Shown piece by piece: positions 1 to 9,551 of a stretch of DNA of 35,166 nucleotides. Position 1 is the first letter of the stretch; each line of letters opens with the position of its first letter. The stretch lies in contig JAKIUU010000028.1 in NCBI GenBank assembly GCA_021647405.1, positions 1 to 35,166 of the forward strand. Reading direction: 5' to 3'. Source of the stretch: Flavobacteriaceae bacterium (lineage in GTDB: Bacteria > Bacteroidota > Bacteroidia > Flavobacteriales > Flavobacteriaceae). Under the pieces are notes generated by a model. That model did not search any database. It was not told the DNA's origin and saw only the letters and a list, made by a program, of their open reading frames with translations. Both the position numbers and the translations under genes were made by a program.

Positions 1-202
1 ATTAAGGAAAATGAACCGAAAAAACAGAAGACTAGGCATTATAAAATCTAAAAAAAATCATAAAATTTGAATTGAAAAAATGAAAATAGAACCGAAAAAA
101 GAAATAGGTGATTATGCAACGGTCTTATGATATTTAAGAATCTACGACATAAATCATACCATTACTAATGATAAAATAAAAAAGTATTAGATGTTTAAAA
201 AT

Positions 203-1063
203 TTACTCTATAAGCCCCATCAGATATTGACCATACCCACTTTTTAGTAAGGGTTGGGCAATTTTTTCGAGTTGATTTTTGTCTATAAATCCATTTTTAT
301 AGGCAATTTCTTCTATACAACCAATTTTTAAACCTTGGCGTTCTTCAATAATTTGCACAAATTGTGAAGCTTGATTTAGTGAGGCAAATGTGCCTGTATC
401 TAACCAAGCCGTACCACGTGTTAAAGTGCGGACTTTTAAATTTCCTTGACGGAGGTAGTGTTTGTTAATATCGGTAATTTCATATTCACCACGTGCACTT
501 GGTTTGAGGTTTTTAGCGATATCGATTACGGAGTTGTCATAAAAATAAATACCTGGCACCGCAAAATTAGATTTGGGATTTTTTGGTTTTTCTTCTATAG
601 AAAGGACCTTGTTATTTTGGTCAAATTCAACAACACCATAGCGCTCAGGGTCATTTACATGATACGCAAATACAATACCTCCATCTGGGTTTGTTGCGCT
701 GCGTAAAATGTGTTCTAAACCTGTTCCATAAAAAATATTATCGCCTAAAACCAAGGCCACTTTATCATCTTTTATAAAATCGGCTCCTAAAACAAAAGCT
801 TGTGCCAATCCGTTTGGCACTTCCTGTGCTTTGTAACTAAATTGGCATCCAATACGACTGCCATCGCCTAAAAGGCGTTCAAAAAGAGGTAAATCGTGTG
901 GTGTAGATATAATCAATATTTCTTTGATGCCCGCCAAAAGTAAAATTGACAATGGATAATAAACCATGGGCTTATCATAAATAGGCATTAATTGTTTGCT
1001 AATACCTAGTGTTATGGGGTGTAATCTGGTGCCGCTACCGCCGGCTAGTATGATTCCTTTCAT
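203..1063 (-). CDS. rfbA: glucose-1-phosphate thymidylyltransferase
   Basis: Joins glucose-1-phosphate and dTTP to make dTDP-glucose and pyrophosphate in the cytoplasm, the first step towards dTDP-L-rhamnose and other dTDP-sugars of surface polysaccharide. The 286 residues are the normal family length. The N-terminus carries the nucleotide-binding loop LAGGSGTRLHP (residues 6-16), followed by KQLMPIYDKPMVYYPL, and the metal/sugar region LVLGDNIFYG lies near residues 104-113. ATG start. It begins 1 base after the stop of the upstream RND gene, so the two are probably co-transcribed from the promoter at 3454-3483. The usual partners rfbB, rfbC and rfbD are not adjacent; they must be beyond the left edge or elsewhere. 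Identity is very sure. Confidence 0.97.
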   Translation of the reverse strand: MKGIILAGGSGTRLHPITLGISKQLMPIYDKPMVYYPLSILLLAGIKEILIISTPHDLPLFERLLGDGSRIGCQFSYKAQEVPNGLAQAFVLGADFIKDDKVALVLGDNIFYGTGLEHILRSATNPDGGIVFAYHVNDPERYGVVEFDQNNKVLSIEEKPKNPKSNFAVPGIYFYDNSVIDIAKNLKPSARGEYEITDINKHYLRQGNLKVRTLTRGTAWLDTGTFASLNQASQFVQIIEERQGLKIGCIEEIAYKNGFIDKNQLEKIAQPLLKSGYGQYLMGLIE

Positions 1064-1064
1064 A

Positions 1065-3431
1065 TTAATTGTCGTCTTCTTGATCTATAATTTTGATTAA
1101 TGGTTCTTTTAGCACCTTTTTATTTGCAATATTTTGATCTAAAGATAGTAATAATGAGGGGAGTAAAACCAAGTTTGATACCATGGCAAACAACAAAGTG
1201 ATGGATACCAATCCGCCCAAAGCGATGGTCCCTCCAAAACTTGAGGCTGTAAATACTAAAAAGCCAAAGAATAAAACTATGGATGTGTAAAACATACTCA
1301 CCCCAGTTTCTCTTAAAGCCAAATAAACCGATTTTTTTATTTTCCAATTATTAGCTTGTAACTCTTGCCTGTATTTTGCCAAAAAATGGATGGTATCATC
1401 TACAGAAATACCAAAGGCAATACTAAAAACCAAAATTGTTGAGGGTTTTATAGGAACACCAATATAACCCATAATACCTGCCGTCATTAACAATGGAAGC
1501 ATATTTGGGATAATTGATATTAAAATCATTCTGAAAGACCGGAACATCCACGCCATAAATAAAGCAATTAAAAGTATGGCCAGACTTAAAGAAATAACCA
1601 GGTTTTTGGTTAAATATTTAGTGCCTTTTAAAAACAATAAAGCCTTGCCTGTATAGGTGATTTCGTATTTATCTTTTGGAAAAACTTTGTTTATACGCTC
1701 TTCTAACCGCTCCTCAATACGGTTCATTTTTTTTGTGCCAATATCTTTCATAAAGGTTGTCATCCTGGCATAACGTCCTGTTGAATCGACAAAGTTTTTA
1801 AGAAAGTTAGAATTGGTATTAGAATTCTTAGTATAAGCTAAAATAAAGTTTTTTTCTTGTGATGTTGGCAGTTTATAATATTTAGGATTTCCGTTATAAA
1901 AAGCTTGTTTAGAGTATTTTACTAAATTTAAAATGGAGATTGATTTTGATAATGACGGAATTTCATCAATGGTTTCGTCAAGTTTTTCCATCCGCTTAAG
2001 CGTAGAGAGATTGGTAACGCCTTTTTTCTTTTTTGTGTCGATTATAATTTCTAAAGGCATTATGCCTCCAAATTCATTTTCAAAAAAGATAATATCTTTG
2101 TAAAACGGCTCTCCTTTTGGCATATCGTCTATCAAACTGCCCGAAACATTAATCATATAAACGCCTATCATACTTACAATAACGATAACAAGAGTGGTAG
2201 CGTAAACTGCAAATCTATGAAAGCGGACAGCATTTTCTAAAGTGAGTACAACTTTTTCTATCCAACGTGTTTCGAGATGTTTTAAATGCTTGTCTTTTGG
2301 GATAGGCATAAAACTGTAAATAATAGGAATAAGTAATAATGACAACACAAAAATGACCATTATATTTATGGATGCAATAATACCAAACTCTCTTAAAATC
2401 TGACTTTTAGTAAAAATAAAAGTGGCAAAACCAGAGGCTGTTGTTACATTGGTCATTAATGTGGCATTCCCAATTTTTGAGATAACACGTTGTAACGATT
2501 TGGCTTTATTGCCATGATTTTTTATTTCTTGCTGATATTTATTTATCAGAAATATGGCATTTGGAACCCCAATAACAATAATCAAAGGTGGTATTAAAGC
2601 TGTTAAAACAGTTACCTCGTATTGAAAGGCGCCAATTATACCAAAGGCCCACATTACGCCAATACTTACAACTGTCATGGCAATAAGTGTGGCCCGAAAC
2701 GATCTAAAGAAAAAGAAAAATATTAAGGCAGTAACACCAAAAGCGAGACCTACAAAAGTGCCAATTTCGCTAACGATGCTTTCTGCATTCATCGTTCTGA
2801 TATAAGGCATACCAGATACGTGAACTTTTAAATTGTTGTCTTTTTCGAATTTTGAAATTATGGGATTAAGTTGATTTAAAACAAAGTCTTTTCGTGCAAC
2901 AGTATTGACAATATCTTTTTTAAGATAGATAAGTGTACGAATTGTTTTTCCTTTCTTATTGTATAAAAAATTATCAAAAAAAGGCAGGTCTTGAAAAAGA
3001 ACTTTAGTTATTTTAGCAACCTCTTCATTGGTTTTAGGATCTTTATTATACAGAGGTTCAACAACAAAGCGTCTGTGAACAACGTCTTTTTTAAGTTTCT
3101 GAATATCGCCAAGAGAAAATGTAAAATCAACTTCTTTAAAAGAATCTAATTTTTTTGAGAGGGCATTCCAATTATTAAATTTTGTGGGTGTAAAAAATGA
3201 GGAGTCTTTAACTGCAATAATGATTAAATTACCTTCTTCGCCAAATATTTTTAAAAACTTATCGTATTTTAAAGATGCTGGATGGTCTGAAGGCAACATA
3301 TTGGCTTCAGTATTAGAAATGCGGATGTACTTGGTTTGGGTAAGGAGTGCCGCTGTTGCACCGGCAATTAAAAATAGAATAAGAATTCTATTTTTTAAAA
3401 TTATGCGCGATACAAAGGTCCAAAACCCCAT
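1065..3431 (-). CDS. RND/MMPL-family exporter, 12 TM
   Basis: Predicted inner-membrane exporter of the RND superfamily (MMPL/Patched-like), 788 aa. It shows the duplicated plan of the family: one TM near residues 13-30, a periplasmic domain (about 40-215), five TMs, then TM7 near 410 and a second periplasmic domain and TM bundle. The second half has the proton-relay motif GISVDDTIHFL with acidic residues at about 678-679. The equivalent place in the first half reads VIGVPNAIFLINKY, with no acidic pair, so coupling probably depends on the second half only. The substrate cannot be read from the sequence; lipids or hydrophobic compounds are usual for the family. No membrane-fusion or TolC-like gene is adjacent. 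It heads a two-gene unit with rfbA, but a functional link to dTDP-sugar synthesis is unproven. Confidence 0.9.
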   Translation of the reverse strand: MGFWTFVSRIILKNRILILFLIAGATAALLTQTKYIRISNTEANMLPSDHPASLKYDKFLKIFGEEGNLIIIAVKDSSFFTPTKFNNWNALSKKLDSFKEVDFTFSLGDIQKLKKDVVHRRFVVEPLYNKDPKTNEEVAKITKVLFQDLPFFDNFLYNKKGKTIRTLIYLKKDIVNTVARKDFVLNQLNPIISKFEKDNNLKVHVSGMPYIRTMNAESIVSEIGTFVGLAFGVTALIFFFFFRSFRATLIAMTVVSIGVMWAFGIIGAFQYEVTVLTALIPPLIIVIGVPNAIFLINKYQQEIKNHGNKAKSLQRVISKIGNATLMTNVTTASGFATFIFTKSQILREFGIIASINIMVIFVLSLLLIPIIYSFMPIPKDKHLKHLETRWIEKVVLTLENAVRFHRFAVYATTLVIVIVSMIGVYMINVSGSLIDDMPKGEPFYKDIIFFENEFGGIMPLEIIIDTKKKKGVTNLSTLKRMEKLDETIDEIPSLSKSISILNLVKYSKQAFYNGNPKYYKLPTSQEKNFILAYTKNSNTNSNFLKNFVDSTGRYARMTTFMKDIGTKKMNRIEERLEERINKVFPKDKYEITYTGKALLFLKGTKYLTKNLVISLSLAILLIALFMAWMFRSFRMILISIIPNMLPLLMTAGIMGYIGVPIKPSTILVFSIAFGISVDDTIHFLAKYRQELQANNWKIKKSVYLALRETGVSMFYTSIVLFFGFLVFTASSFGGTIALGGLVSITLLFAMVSNLVLLPSLLLSLDQNIANKKVLKEPLIKIIDQEDDN

Positions 3432-3453
3432 TTAGGTTAAAAAATTAGTTGTG

Positions 3454-3483
3454 CAAAGTTAATAAATACTTGTTTGTTATCAA
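3454..3483 (-). promoter_or_regulatory. promoter of the RND exporter-rfbA unit
   Basis: On the minus strand TTG (3481-3483), 19 bases, then TAACTTTG (3454-3461). This is an exact match to the Bacteroidota -33/-7 consensus TTG / TAnnTTTG, about 22 bases upstream of the ATG. Confidence 0.8.
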
Positions 3484-3512
3484 TGTTCTTTTAAGTTTAT
3501 TAAAAGATCTTG

Positions 3513-6035
3513 TTAAAAATTTAAACCAAAATGATAGTTGAGTTTTACAGCAATATTATCTTCGAATTTGGGATTGTGATAAGCGCCATAACGGTAAAAG
3601 AAACTGAATCCAAAACCTTTTAGTAGAAACTTATTTACCTCTAAGCCCGATTCGAAATAGCCTTTTTCCATTTTTTTAAAATTAAAACCACGGTGGAATT
3701 GGGGATTGTCTAAAGTGCCAATGGCAAAGCGAGATACCACATTAATTTGGGGTTTAAATCGTTTTGATATTTTTAACCGATTAAAAGATTGCCTTACTTG
3801 GAATGATACATATTTATCTGATATAAACTCATTAAAAGTCATTGTTTCAAAAGCATTAACACCCGATAAATTAATGCGTTTTTGCCACGGATTCTTAAGG
3901 GCGTAATTAGGAAAAGCATTGTATAAATGAGAAATAGGGGCATCGCCAAAAATGAGACCGCCCTGCAATAAAAAATGGGTGGTACTTTTACTTAGCGCTT
4001 TAATTTTTTGTGAGATTTTAAAGTTAAATTGGGTAAAATCAAAATCGCCATCTAATACATTATCAAAACTTTTTGTAAGTTGGGCTATAATTTTTAAATG
4101 CCCATCTTTAACCCTTATTTTGCCAATAGGCGTATTCATATATTTTGAAAATGGTGTCCATTGGAGGGCCATAGTGGCTAAACTTAAATTGTAATCAGAA
4201 ACAAATGTACTTGGCGAAATAAACTGATATCTAAATTTGGTTTCGTAAGCACCATTACTTAATTGAATGCGACTTTCTAAATTAGATTTGACATCAAAAT
4301 CTAAATATACCTGTGTTGTTTTGTAATTAAAAAACTGACCAATATTTAAATTTCTGGGATTTATTAAAGAAAACGAGGTATCCTCAAAAAGGAAATTAAG
4401 TTTTGCAGCTTCGCTCAAATCATCGGTATAACCAATACCAATCCAAGTGTTGGTATTTTTATTGGGTCTAGCATAAGCCGAAAGATGATATTTAATAGTA
4501 TTGTCTTTTAAGCCATAGGCACTATAAGCTTTAAATTTAAAGGTTTTAGAAAAATCGGTATTGGTTGTAAAACCGCCTCCCACACGTAAACCTTCTTGAT
4601 TGTTAAAATTTATAAGCTGACTCAAATTAAAATCGAAATTTTTAATAGGATAATAACCTTTGAATATTTTTCTTGACAAACTAAGGTAATGTTCAAATTT
4701 TTCTTCTTTACCAATACTATCCATATATTTATAGGCTTGTACACCTCTTTTAGAAAGACTGTCTGTACGGTATTTGTTCCAAAAGGCTTGTTTTCTATTG
4801 GCGGCATTAACGTCAATTTCTACAGTTTGAGTCGGATTTTTTACTTTTATGGGGGTGTTTATTTCAATGTCAAAATTTTGAGTATTTGAGGCCAAATAAA
4901 TTTGATTTTCGGGATTATTCCGAGACTTCGTTTTCTTTTTTATAGAATCTTTTGGGGTTTCATCATGAACGCTAAAACCTATTTTATTGCCAAATAGATT
5001 AATTTGTTTATTATTATTTCCTCTTCTAATACTTATGCTGGTTGATGTGGGAAACCAAATCTTAAAATTTGGTTTAAAAGTAAAATTCTGAGTGGCTTTT
5101 ACAGCAATAACACCTTTTAATTCTGCAATGGCTTTTACTATCACAAACCCATTATTGTTAATATATAACACGCCTTCTATACCTACTGTTTCTTTGTTTT
5201 TTTTAGGTTTAAAATATATGAGATATGTGTTGTTTGTTAGGGTGTCTAAAATTTTATATTTATAAAAATTCAAGGCATTATTACTTATAGGACTTTTGTA
5301 ACTGTTGCCTAAAACAGTAAATCTGTTTTGATAAAAATCGAAACTTTGAATATCAAAGGCCAAGAGTTCATAAATAGGATTTTTAAATCCAGCCATGCGT
5401 GACGCCAACACAATCTCTTTTTTATATTTTCCTTTCTGATGTTTGTGTTCCGATATTTTTTCGGTAATATATAAATGATGCTTTTCTATTTCTTTTTTGA
5501 ATTGATAGCCAGAAGAATCTATCCTTGAAAATATTTTTTTACCCTCTTTTACTTTAAAGATAGAATCAATTTTTGAATCTATAGAATCGGGTGATGCTGT
5601 CACCAAAAGTTTATTGTAACTAGTATATTTATAAGTACTTAAAGCTTTATTGATATCGTTTTTATCTTTGTTAAGAATCACTTTACGCATGATAGCCAAA
5701 GCTGGATTTTCTTTAGAAAACAATTGAACCGTTTGTAAATTTTCGACTTTTGGTTTTAAGTAAATGGTGATAAATTTCTGTCGATTTAAAATTATTTCTT
5801 GGGTATAGTATCCAATATAAGTCACTTTTAGTTTTGTAATAGGTTGGCCAGAATCTATGTTAAAATGGCCTTTGGCATCGGTAATTAAACCCAAGTTTTT
5901 TTGTGTAATTACTGTAGCGTAGGGTAAAATTTCTTTGGTTTTACTGTCTTTTACAACGCCAGAAATATGAAATTGGGCTTGTACTGACGTCGATAAACAA
6001 ACAAAACAAATTATATAAAAAATTAATTTTCTCAC
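3513..6035 (-). CDS. DUF5686 protein with carboxypeptidase-regulatory-like domain (outer membrane)
   Basis: Large Bacteroidota-specific protein of unknown function, probably a beta-barrel of the outer membrane. The preferred start is a GTG at 6033-6035, giving a clean signal peptide (RKLIFYIICFVCLSTSVQA, cleaved before QFH) and 840 aa. A TTG at 6063-6065 would add ten residues ahead of the signal peptide and is less likely. After the signal comes a carboxypeptidase-D regulatory-like beta-sandwich (ISGVVKDSKTKEILPYATV through the KLKVTYIGYYTQEI strand), which also occurs at the N-terminus of many TonB-dependent receptors. No TonB plug or TonB box is seen. The C-terminal half consists of alternating aromatic/polar strands and ends in F (VKLNYHFGLNF), typical of outer-membrane barrels. 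No partner genes are adjacent. The family call is confident; the function is unknown. Confidence 0.88.
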   Translation of the reverse strand: MRKLIFYIICFVCLSTSVQAQFHISGVVKDSKTKEILPYATVITQKNLGLITDAKGHFNIDSGQPITKLKVTYIGYYTQEIILNRQKFITIYLKPKVENLQTVQLFSKENPALAIMRKVILNKDKNDINKALSTYKYTSYNKLLVTASPDSIDSKIDSIFKVKEGKKIFSRIDSSGYQFKKEIEKHHLYITEKISEHKHQKGKYKKEIVLASRMAGFKNPIYELLAFDIQSFDFYQNRFTVLGNSYKSPISNNALNFYKYKILDTLTNNTYLIYFKPKKNKETVGIEGVLYINNNGFVIVKAIAELKGVIAVKATQNFTFKPNFKIWFPTSTSISIRRGNNNKQINLFGNKIGFSVHDETPKDSIKKKTKSRNNPENQIYLASNTQNFDIEINTPIKVKNPTQTVEIDVNAANRKQAFWNKYRTDSLSKRGVQAYKYMDSIGKEEKFEHYLSLSRKIFKGYYPIKNFDFNLSQLINFNNQEGLRVGGGFTTNTDFSKTFKFKAYSAYGLKDNTIKYHLSAYARPNKNTNTWIGIGYTDDLSEAAKLNFLFEDTSFSLINPRNLNIGQFFNYKTTQVYLDFDVKSNLESRIQLSNGAYETKFRYQFISPSTFVSDYNLSLATMALQWTPFSKYMNTPIGKIRVKDGHLKIIAQLTKSFDNVLDGDFDFTQFNFKISQKIKALSKSTTHFLLQGGLIFGDAPISHLYNAFPNYALKNPWQKRINLSGVNAFETMTFNEFISDKYVSFQVRQSFNRLKISKRFKPQINVVSRFAIGTLDNPQFHRGFNFKKMEKGYFESGLEVNKFLLKGFGFSFFYRYGAYHNPKFEDNIAVKLNYHFGLNF

Positions 6036-6079
6036 GTTTAATAGGGTAGTTATTGCAAGTAACAAAAATTAATAATCAA

Positions 6080-6105
6080 AAAAGCACTCAACTGAGTGCT
6101 TTTGA
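6080..6105 (-). terminator. intrinsic terminator after frr
   Basis: Arms GCACTC (6084-6089) and GAGTGC (6094-6099) around AACT, extended by A:T pairs; on the minus strand the stem is followed by a T-run. It lies about 25 bases past the frr stop and separates frr from the DUF5686 gene. Confidence 0.8.
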
Positions 6106-6128
6106 TTTTTTGATGAAAAATTTAACAT

Positions 6129-6692
6129 TTAAACCGTCATTATCTCTTTTTCTTTGGCTGATAAAATATCATCTATTTGTTTTATAAAAGAATTGGTAAG
6201 CTCTTGAACATCGCCTTCAGCATTTTTAGCTAAATCTTCAGAAAGCCCTTCTTTTTCAAGTTTTTTAATATCGCTATTAGCATCTTTACGTGCAGTACGC
6301 ACACTTATTTTATCATTTTCGGCTTCGGCTCGAGCTAATTTTGTAAGATCTTTACGGCGTTCTTCAGTCAAAGCAGGAATATTTATAATGATAGATTCGC
6401 CGTTATTCATTGGGTTAAACCCAAGATTGGCAGCCATAATAGCACGTTCAATTTCATGTAACATTGCTTTTTCCCAAGGCTGAATGGTAATTGTTTTTCC
6501 GTCTGGGGTGTTGATATTAGAAACTTGAGTTAAAGGCGTTAAAGAGCCGTAATAATCTACGTGAACACTGTGCAACATAGATGGTGAAGCTTTACCAGCT
6601 CTAATATTTAACAATTCTTTTTTAAGATGAATAATGGCATTTTGCATGTGCTCTTTGGTACTGTCTAAAATAAATTGAACTTCCTCATTCAT
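6129..6692 (-). CDS. frr: ribosome recycling factor
   Basis: Releases post-termination ribosomes from mRNA together with EF-G. The 187 aa are the normal length (about 185). Recognisable family segments are the N-terminal helix, the RAGKASPSML turn leading to the hinge (about residues 32-41), TPDGKTITIQPW, and the NPMNNGESIIINIPALTEERR block before the long C-terminal helices. ATG start. It lies 15 bases downstream of pyrH, the usual pyrH-frr pair in bacteria, and ends at a good intrinsic terminator. Confidence 0.98.
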   Translation of the reverse strand: MNEEVQFILDSTKEHMQNAIIHLKKELLNIRAGKASPSMLHSVHVDYYGSLTPLTQVSNINTPDGKTITIQPWEKAMLHEIERAIMAANLGFNPMNNGESIIINIPALTEERRKDLTKLARAEAENDKISVRTARKDANSDIKKLEKEGLSEDLAKNAEGDVQELTNSFIKQIDDILSAKEKEIMTV

Positions 6693-6707
6693 GGTAATGT
6701 GTTTTTG

Positions 6708-7415
6708 TTATTTATCTACTAGTGTGCCAATTTTTTCGCCATTCAATATTTTTTGCAAGTTCCCTTGTTTATTCATATCAAATACTAAAATTGGTAAATT
6801 ATTTTCTTCGCTTAAAGTGAAAGCCGTCATATCCATCACATTTAAGCCTTTACTCATTACGTCTTTAAAAGAAATGGTATCGAATTTAATAGCTTCTTTA
6901 CTTTTTTCGGGATCTGATGAATAGATACCGTCAACACGGGTGCCTTTTAAAATAACATCAGCACTTATTTCGATGGCTCTTAAAACGGCAGCTGTATCAG
7001 TTGTAAAATAAGGATTACCTGTTCCTGCGCCAAAAATAACAACACGTCCTTTTTCAAGATGCCTAACAGCACGTCTTTTGATATATGGCTCGGCAATTTG
7101 TTCCATTTTTATAGCTGTTAACAAACGTGTTTTCATATCACAATCTTCTAAAGCCGATTGTAAAGCCAATCCGTTTATAACGGTAGCGAGCATCCCCATA
7201 TAGTCCCCTTGCACACGATCTATGCCGTTACCCGCACCAGCCATACCTCTAAAAATATTGCCACCACCAATTACAATGGCTACCTCTACACCTTTTGAGA
7301 CAATTGATTTAATTTCATTGGCATAGTCGGTCAGTCTGTTTGAATCAATACCATATTGTCGGTTGCCCATTAAGGCTTCACCACTCAATTTTAATAATAC
7401 TCTTTTGTAATGCAT
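6708..7415 (-). CDS. pyrH: UMP kinase
   Basis: Phosphorylates UMP to UDP with ATP, a step of pyrimidine nucleotide synthesis; cytoplasmic hexamer of the amino-acid-kinase fold. The 235 aa are full length. Seen are KLSGEALMG near the N-terminus, the phosphate-binding glycine loop IGGGNIFRG, GDYMGMLATVINGLAL, the AGTGNPYFTTDTAAVLRA nucleotide segment and LKGTRVDGIYSSDP. It heads the pyrH-frr pair. The terminator at 7562-7590 isolates it from tsf, and a -7 element at 7435-7442 supplies a likely start. Confidence 0.98.
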   Translation of the reverse strand: MHYKRVLLKLSGEALMGNRQYGIDSNRLTDYANEIKSIVSKGVEVAIVIGGGNIFRGMAGAGNGIDRVQGDYMGMLATVINGLALQSALEDCDMKTRLLTAIKMEQIAEPYIKRRAVRHLEKGRVVIFGAGTGNPYFTTDTAAVLRAIEISADVILKGTRVDGIYSSDPEKSKEAIKFDTISFKDVMSKGLNVMDMTAFTLSEENNLPILVFDMNKQGNLQKILNGEKIGTLVDK

Positions 7416-7434
7416 ATTTTTTAAGAATGTTTTA

Positions 7435-7442
7435 CAAATATA
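7435..7442 (-). promoter_or_regulatory. -7 element for pyrH-frr
   Basis: TATATTTG on the minus strand, matching TAnnTTTG, about 20 bases before the pyrH ATG. I see no good TTG at the -33 spacing, so this is a half-match. Confidence 0.5.
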
Positions 7443-7552
7443 CTAAATTATGGACTTATTATTTTTCTAATATAAAGATTAAGTATTTTGTAAATTTTCA
7501 CCTTAGATTTGAATTAAATTCCTGCTAAAAAATAGATATTGCCACAACACAA

Positions 7553-7590
7553 AACAAAAAAAACCACGCTATTAGCGTGGTTTTTTTATC
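7553..7590 (-). terminator. intrinsic terminator after tsf
   Basis: Perfect 9-bp stem AACCACGCT (7562-7570) / AGCGTGGTT (7574-7582) with a 3-base loop; on the minus strand a run of T follows. It begins about 17 bases past the tsf stop and ends the rplM-rpsI-rpsB-tsf transcript. Confidence 0.92.
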
Positions 7591-7606
7591 ACATAGAGTG
7601 AGAATA

Positions 7607-8578
7607 TTATACTAACGAAACACGTTTAAAGTCGGTTACTGTAACATCGCCAATAGATTTTACATATTCGGCAACACTTATTTTTTCGTTTTTAATAAAG
7701 TTTTGGTCTAAAAGACATTGCTCGTGGTCAAGTGTTGTATTATCAGAAATAAAACGCTCTAATTTTCCAGGAAGAATTCTGTCCCAGATTTGCTCTGGTT
7801 TGCCTTCTGCTTTTAGTTCAGCTCTCAATCTTTCTTCAGTTTGCGCCATAACTTCATCTGTTAATTGCGCTCTTGAAATATAAGTAGGAACATTTTTAAG
7901 TGTTTTACCCAATCGGGCCAATTCAATATTGTCTTTTTCAATCACGGCTATTCTGGCTTCGGTTTCAGAAGCAATGTATTTAGGATCAAAGTCTTTGTAA
8001 GATAAAGTTGTTGCCCCCATTGCAGCGGCTTGCATAGAAACATCTTTGGCGACCACAGCCGATCCTTCAACATTTGCAGACAATGCAGTTAATGCGGCAA
8101 TTTTATTGCCTACATGAATATAAGAACCTACAAATGCGCCAGAAATTTTTTCGAAAGCGGCAATTTCTAATTTTTCACCAATAACACCTGTTTGCTCAAT
8201 TAATTTTTCTTGAACAGTCATCATATCATCAAAAGAAGCTTTTAAAAAATCTTCTTTTGAATTGGCATTAAGTGCAATATGTGCAAATTTTGTAGCCAAA
8301 GCCACAAAGGCATCATTTTTAGAGACAAAATCTGTTTCGCAGTTTAATGATACAATAGCCCCTTGGGTATTATCTTCATTAACTACTGCTATAACAGCAC
8401 CTTCAGAGGTATCTCTATCAGCTCTTTTATCAGCAATTTTTTGTCCTTTTTTACGTAAAATACCAACTGCTTTGTCAAAATCACCTTCTGCTTCAACAAG
8501 TGCGTTTTTACAGTCCATCATACCGGCTCCGGTATGTTTCCTTAATTTATTTACTTCGGCGGCGGTTATTTTTGCCAT
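7607..8578 (-). CDS. tsf: translation elongation factor Ts
   Basis: Guanine-nucleotide exchange factor for EF-Tu. The 323 aa carry the N-terminal UBA-like domain (KLRKHTGAGMMDCKNAL, residues 11-27) and the EF-Tu-contacting TDFVSKN motif. The core repeats continue to a C-terminal subdomain ending DVTVTDFKRVSLV. It is somewhat longer than the E. coli protein (about 283 aa), which I believe is usual for the phylum. Starts 28 bases after rpsB and ends at a strong terminator. Confidence 0.98.
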   Translation of the reverse strand: MAKITAAEVNKLRKHTGAGMMDCKNALVEAEGDFDKAVGILRKKGQKIADKRADRDTSEGAVIAVVNEDNTQGAIVSLNCETDFVSKNDAFVALATKFAHIALNANSKEDFLKASFDDMMTVQEKLIEQTGVIGEKLEIAAFEKISGAFVGSYIHVGNKIAALTALSANVEGSAVVAKDVSMQAAAMGATTLSYKDFDPKYIASETEARIAVIEKDNIELARLGKTLKNVPTYISRAQLTDEVMAQTEERLRAELKAEGKPEQIWDRILPGKLERFISDNTTLDHEQCLLDQNFIKNEKISVAEYVKSIGDVTVTDFKRVSLV

Positions 8579-8606
8579 TTTTATTTAAATTTTAAAAAGT
8601 ATTAAT

Positions 8607-9425
8607 TTATTTTTCTTCTTTTTTTTCAGTAGTTTCAGTTTTAGGCGCTTCTTTAACAGGCGTTTCCTCTTTTACTGAAGCTTTTTTTGCAGGTGCAGTA
8701 GCTACTTCTTTATCCGAAGTTTTGTCTTTAGCAGATTTGCGCTCTGCCATACCACTAACTATGGCATCGGTTAAAAAACCCAATACTTTACTAATAGATT
8801 TTGAAGCGTCATCGTTAGAAGGAATTACAAAATCAACCAAGCGTGGGTCAGAATTTGTATCTACCATTGCAAAGATTGGCATATTTAATTTTCTAGCTTC
8901 AGCAACAGCAATGTGTTCACGTTTAATGTCAACTACAAAAATAGCAGCAGGCAAACGTGTCATATCAGTAATTGAGCCTAAATTCTTCTCTAATTTTTCG
9001 CGTTGTCTGTTAATTTGTAATTTTTCGCGTTTAGAAAGGGCATCAAAAGAGCCGTCTTGTTTCATGCGATCAATTAAGCTCATTTTTTTAACAGCCTTTC
9101 TAATAGTGATAAAATTGGTTAGCATTCCGCCAGGCCAGCGCTCAGTAATGTAAGGCATGTTAACGCTTTTTGCAGCATCGGCAACTATATCTTTAGCTTG
9201 TTTTTTTGTAGCAACAAATAAGATGCGTCTTCCAGAAGCGGCAATTTTATGCAAGGCATTGGTTGCTTCTTCTATTTTTGCAGCTGTTTTGTATAAATCT
9301 ATAATATGGATACCTGTACGCTCTGTATAGATATAGGGAGCCATATTAGGATCCCACTTTCTGGTGATGTGGCCAAAGTGCACACCGGCTTCAATTAATT
9401 CTTGAATTTCAATTTTTTCTGTCAT
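8607..9425 (-). CDS. rpsB: 30S ribosomal protein S2
   Basis: Small-subunit ribosomal protein. The 272 aa hold the conserved IEAGVHFGHITRKWDPNM start, FVATKKQAKDIV, ITERWPGGMLTNF and AIFVVDIKREHIAVAEARKL. The last ~45 residues are a low-complexity K/E/A/P tail beyond the conserved core, an extension not needed for the fold. ATG start. 126 bases separate it from rpsI; I see no consensus promoter there, so co-transcription from the rplM promoter is likely. tsf follows, as in most bacteria. Confidence 0.98.
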   Translation of the reverse strand: MTEKIEIQELIEAGVHFGHITRKWDPNMAPYIYTERTGIHIIDLYKTAAKIEEATNALHKIAASGRRILFVATKKQAKDIVADAAKSVNMPYITERWPGGMLTNFITIRKAVKKMSLIDRMKQDGSFDALSKREKLQINRQREKLEKNLGSITDMTRLPAAIFVVDIKREHIAVAEARKLNMPIFAMVDTNSDPRLVDFVIPSNDDASKSISKVLGFLTDAIVSGMAERKSAKDKTSDKEVATAPAKKASVKEETPVKEAPKTETTEKKEEK

Positions 9426-9551
9426 TTTAAATTTAGTTTACGTTCCGTTAGGCAGCAATAAATGAGTAGCGTTTTGTTTTCGATCTCAATTATTTGGATG
9501 CTAGACTATGCGACAACAGTTTGTTTATTAATGTAACCAAGTTCTAAAATA

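Noticed and set aside
1..202. Left-edge stretch with two copies of AACCGAAAAAA (14-24 and 90-100)
   Set aside because: Short, A-rich and only two copies; no gene, promoter or hairpin with a T-run that I could support.
6036..6065. TTG start for the DUF5686 protein
   Set aside because: It would place ten residues before a normal signal peptide; the GTG at 6033-6035 gives a standard N-terminus.
9426..9551. Separate promoter for rpsB-tsf
   Set aside because: No TTG/TAnnTTTG pair on the minus strand in this gap; read-through from the rplM promoter explains expression.
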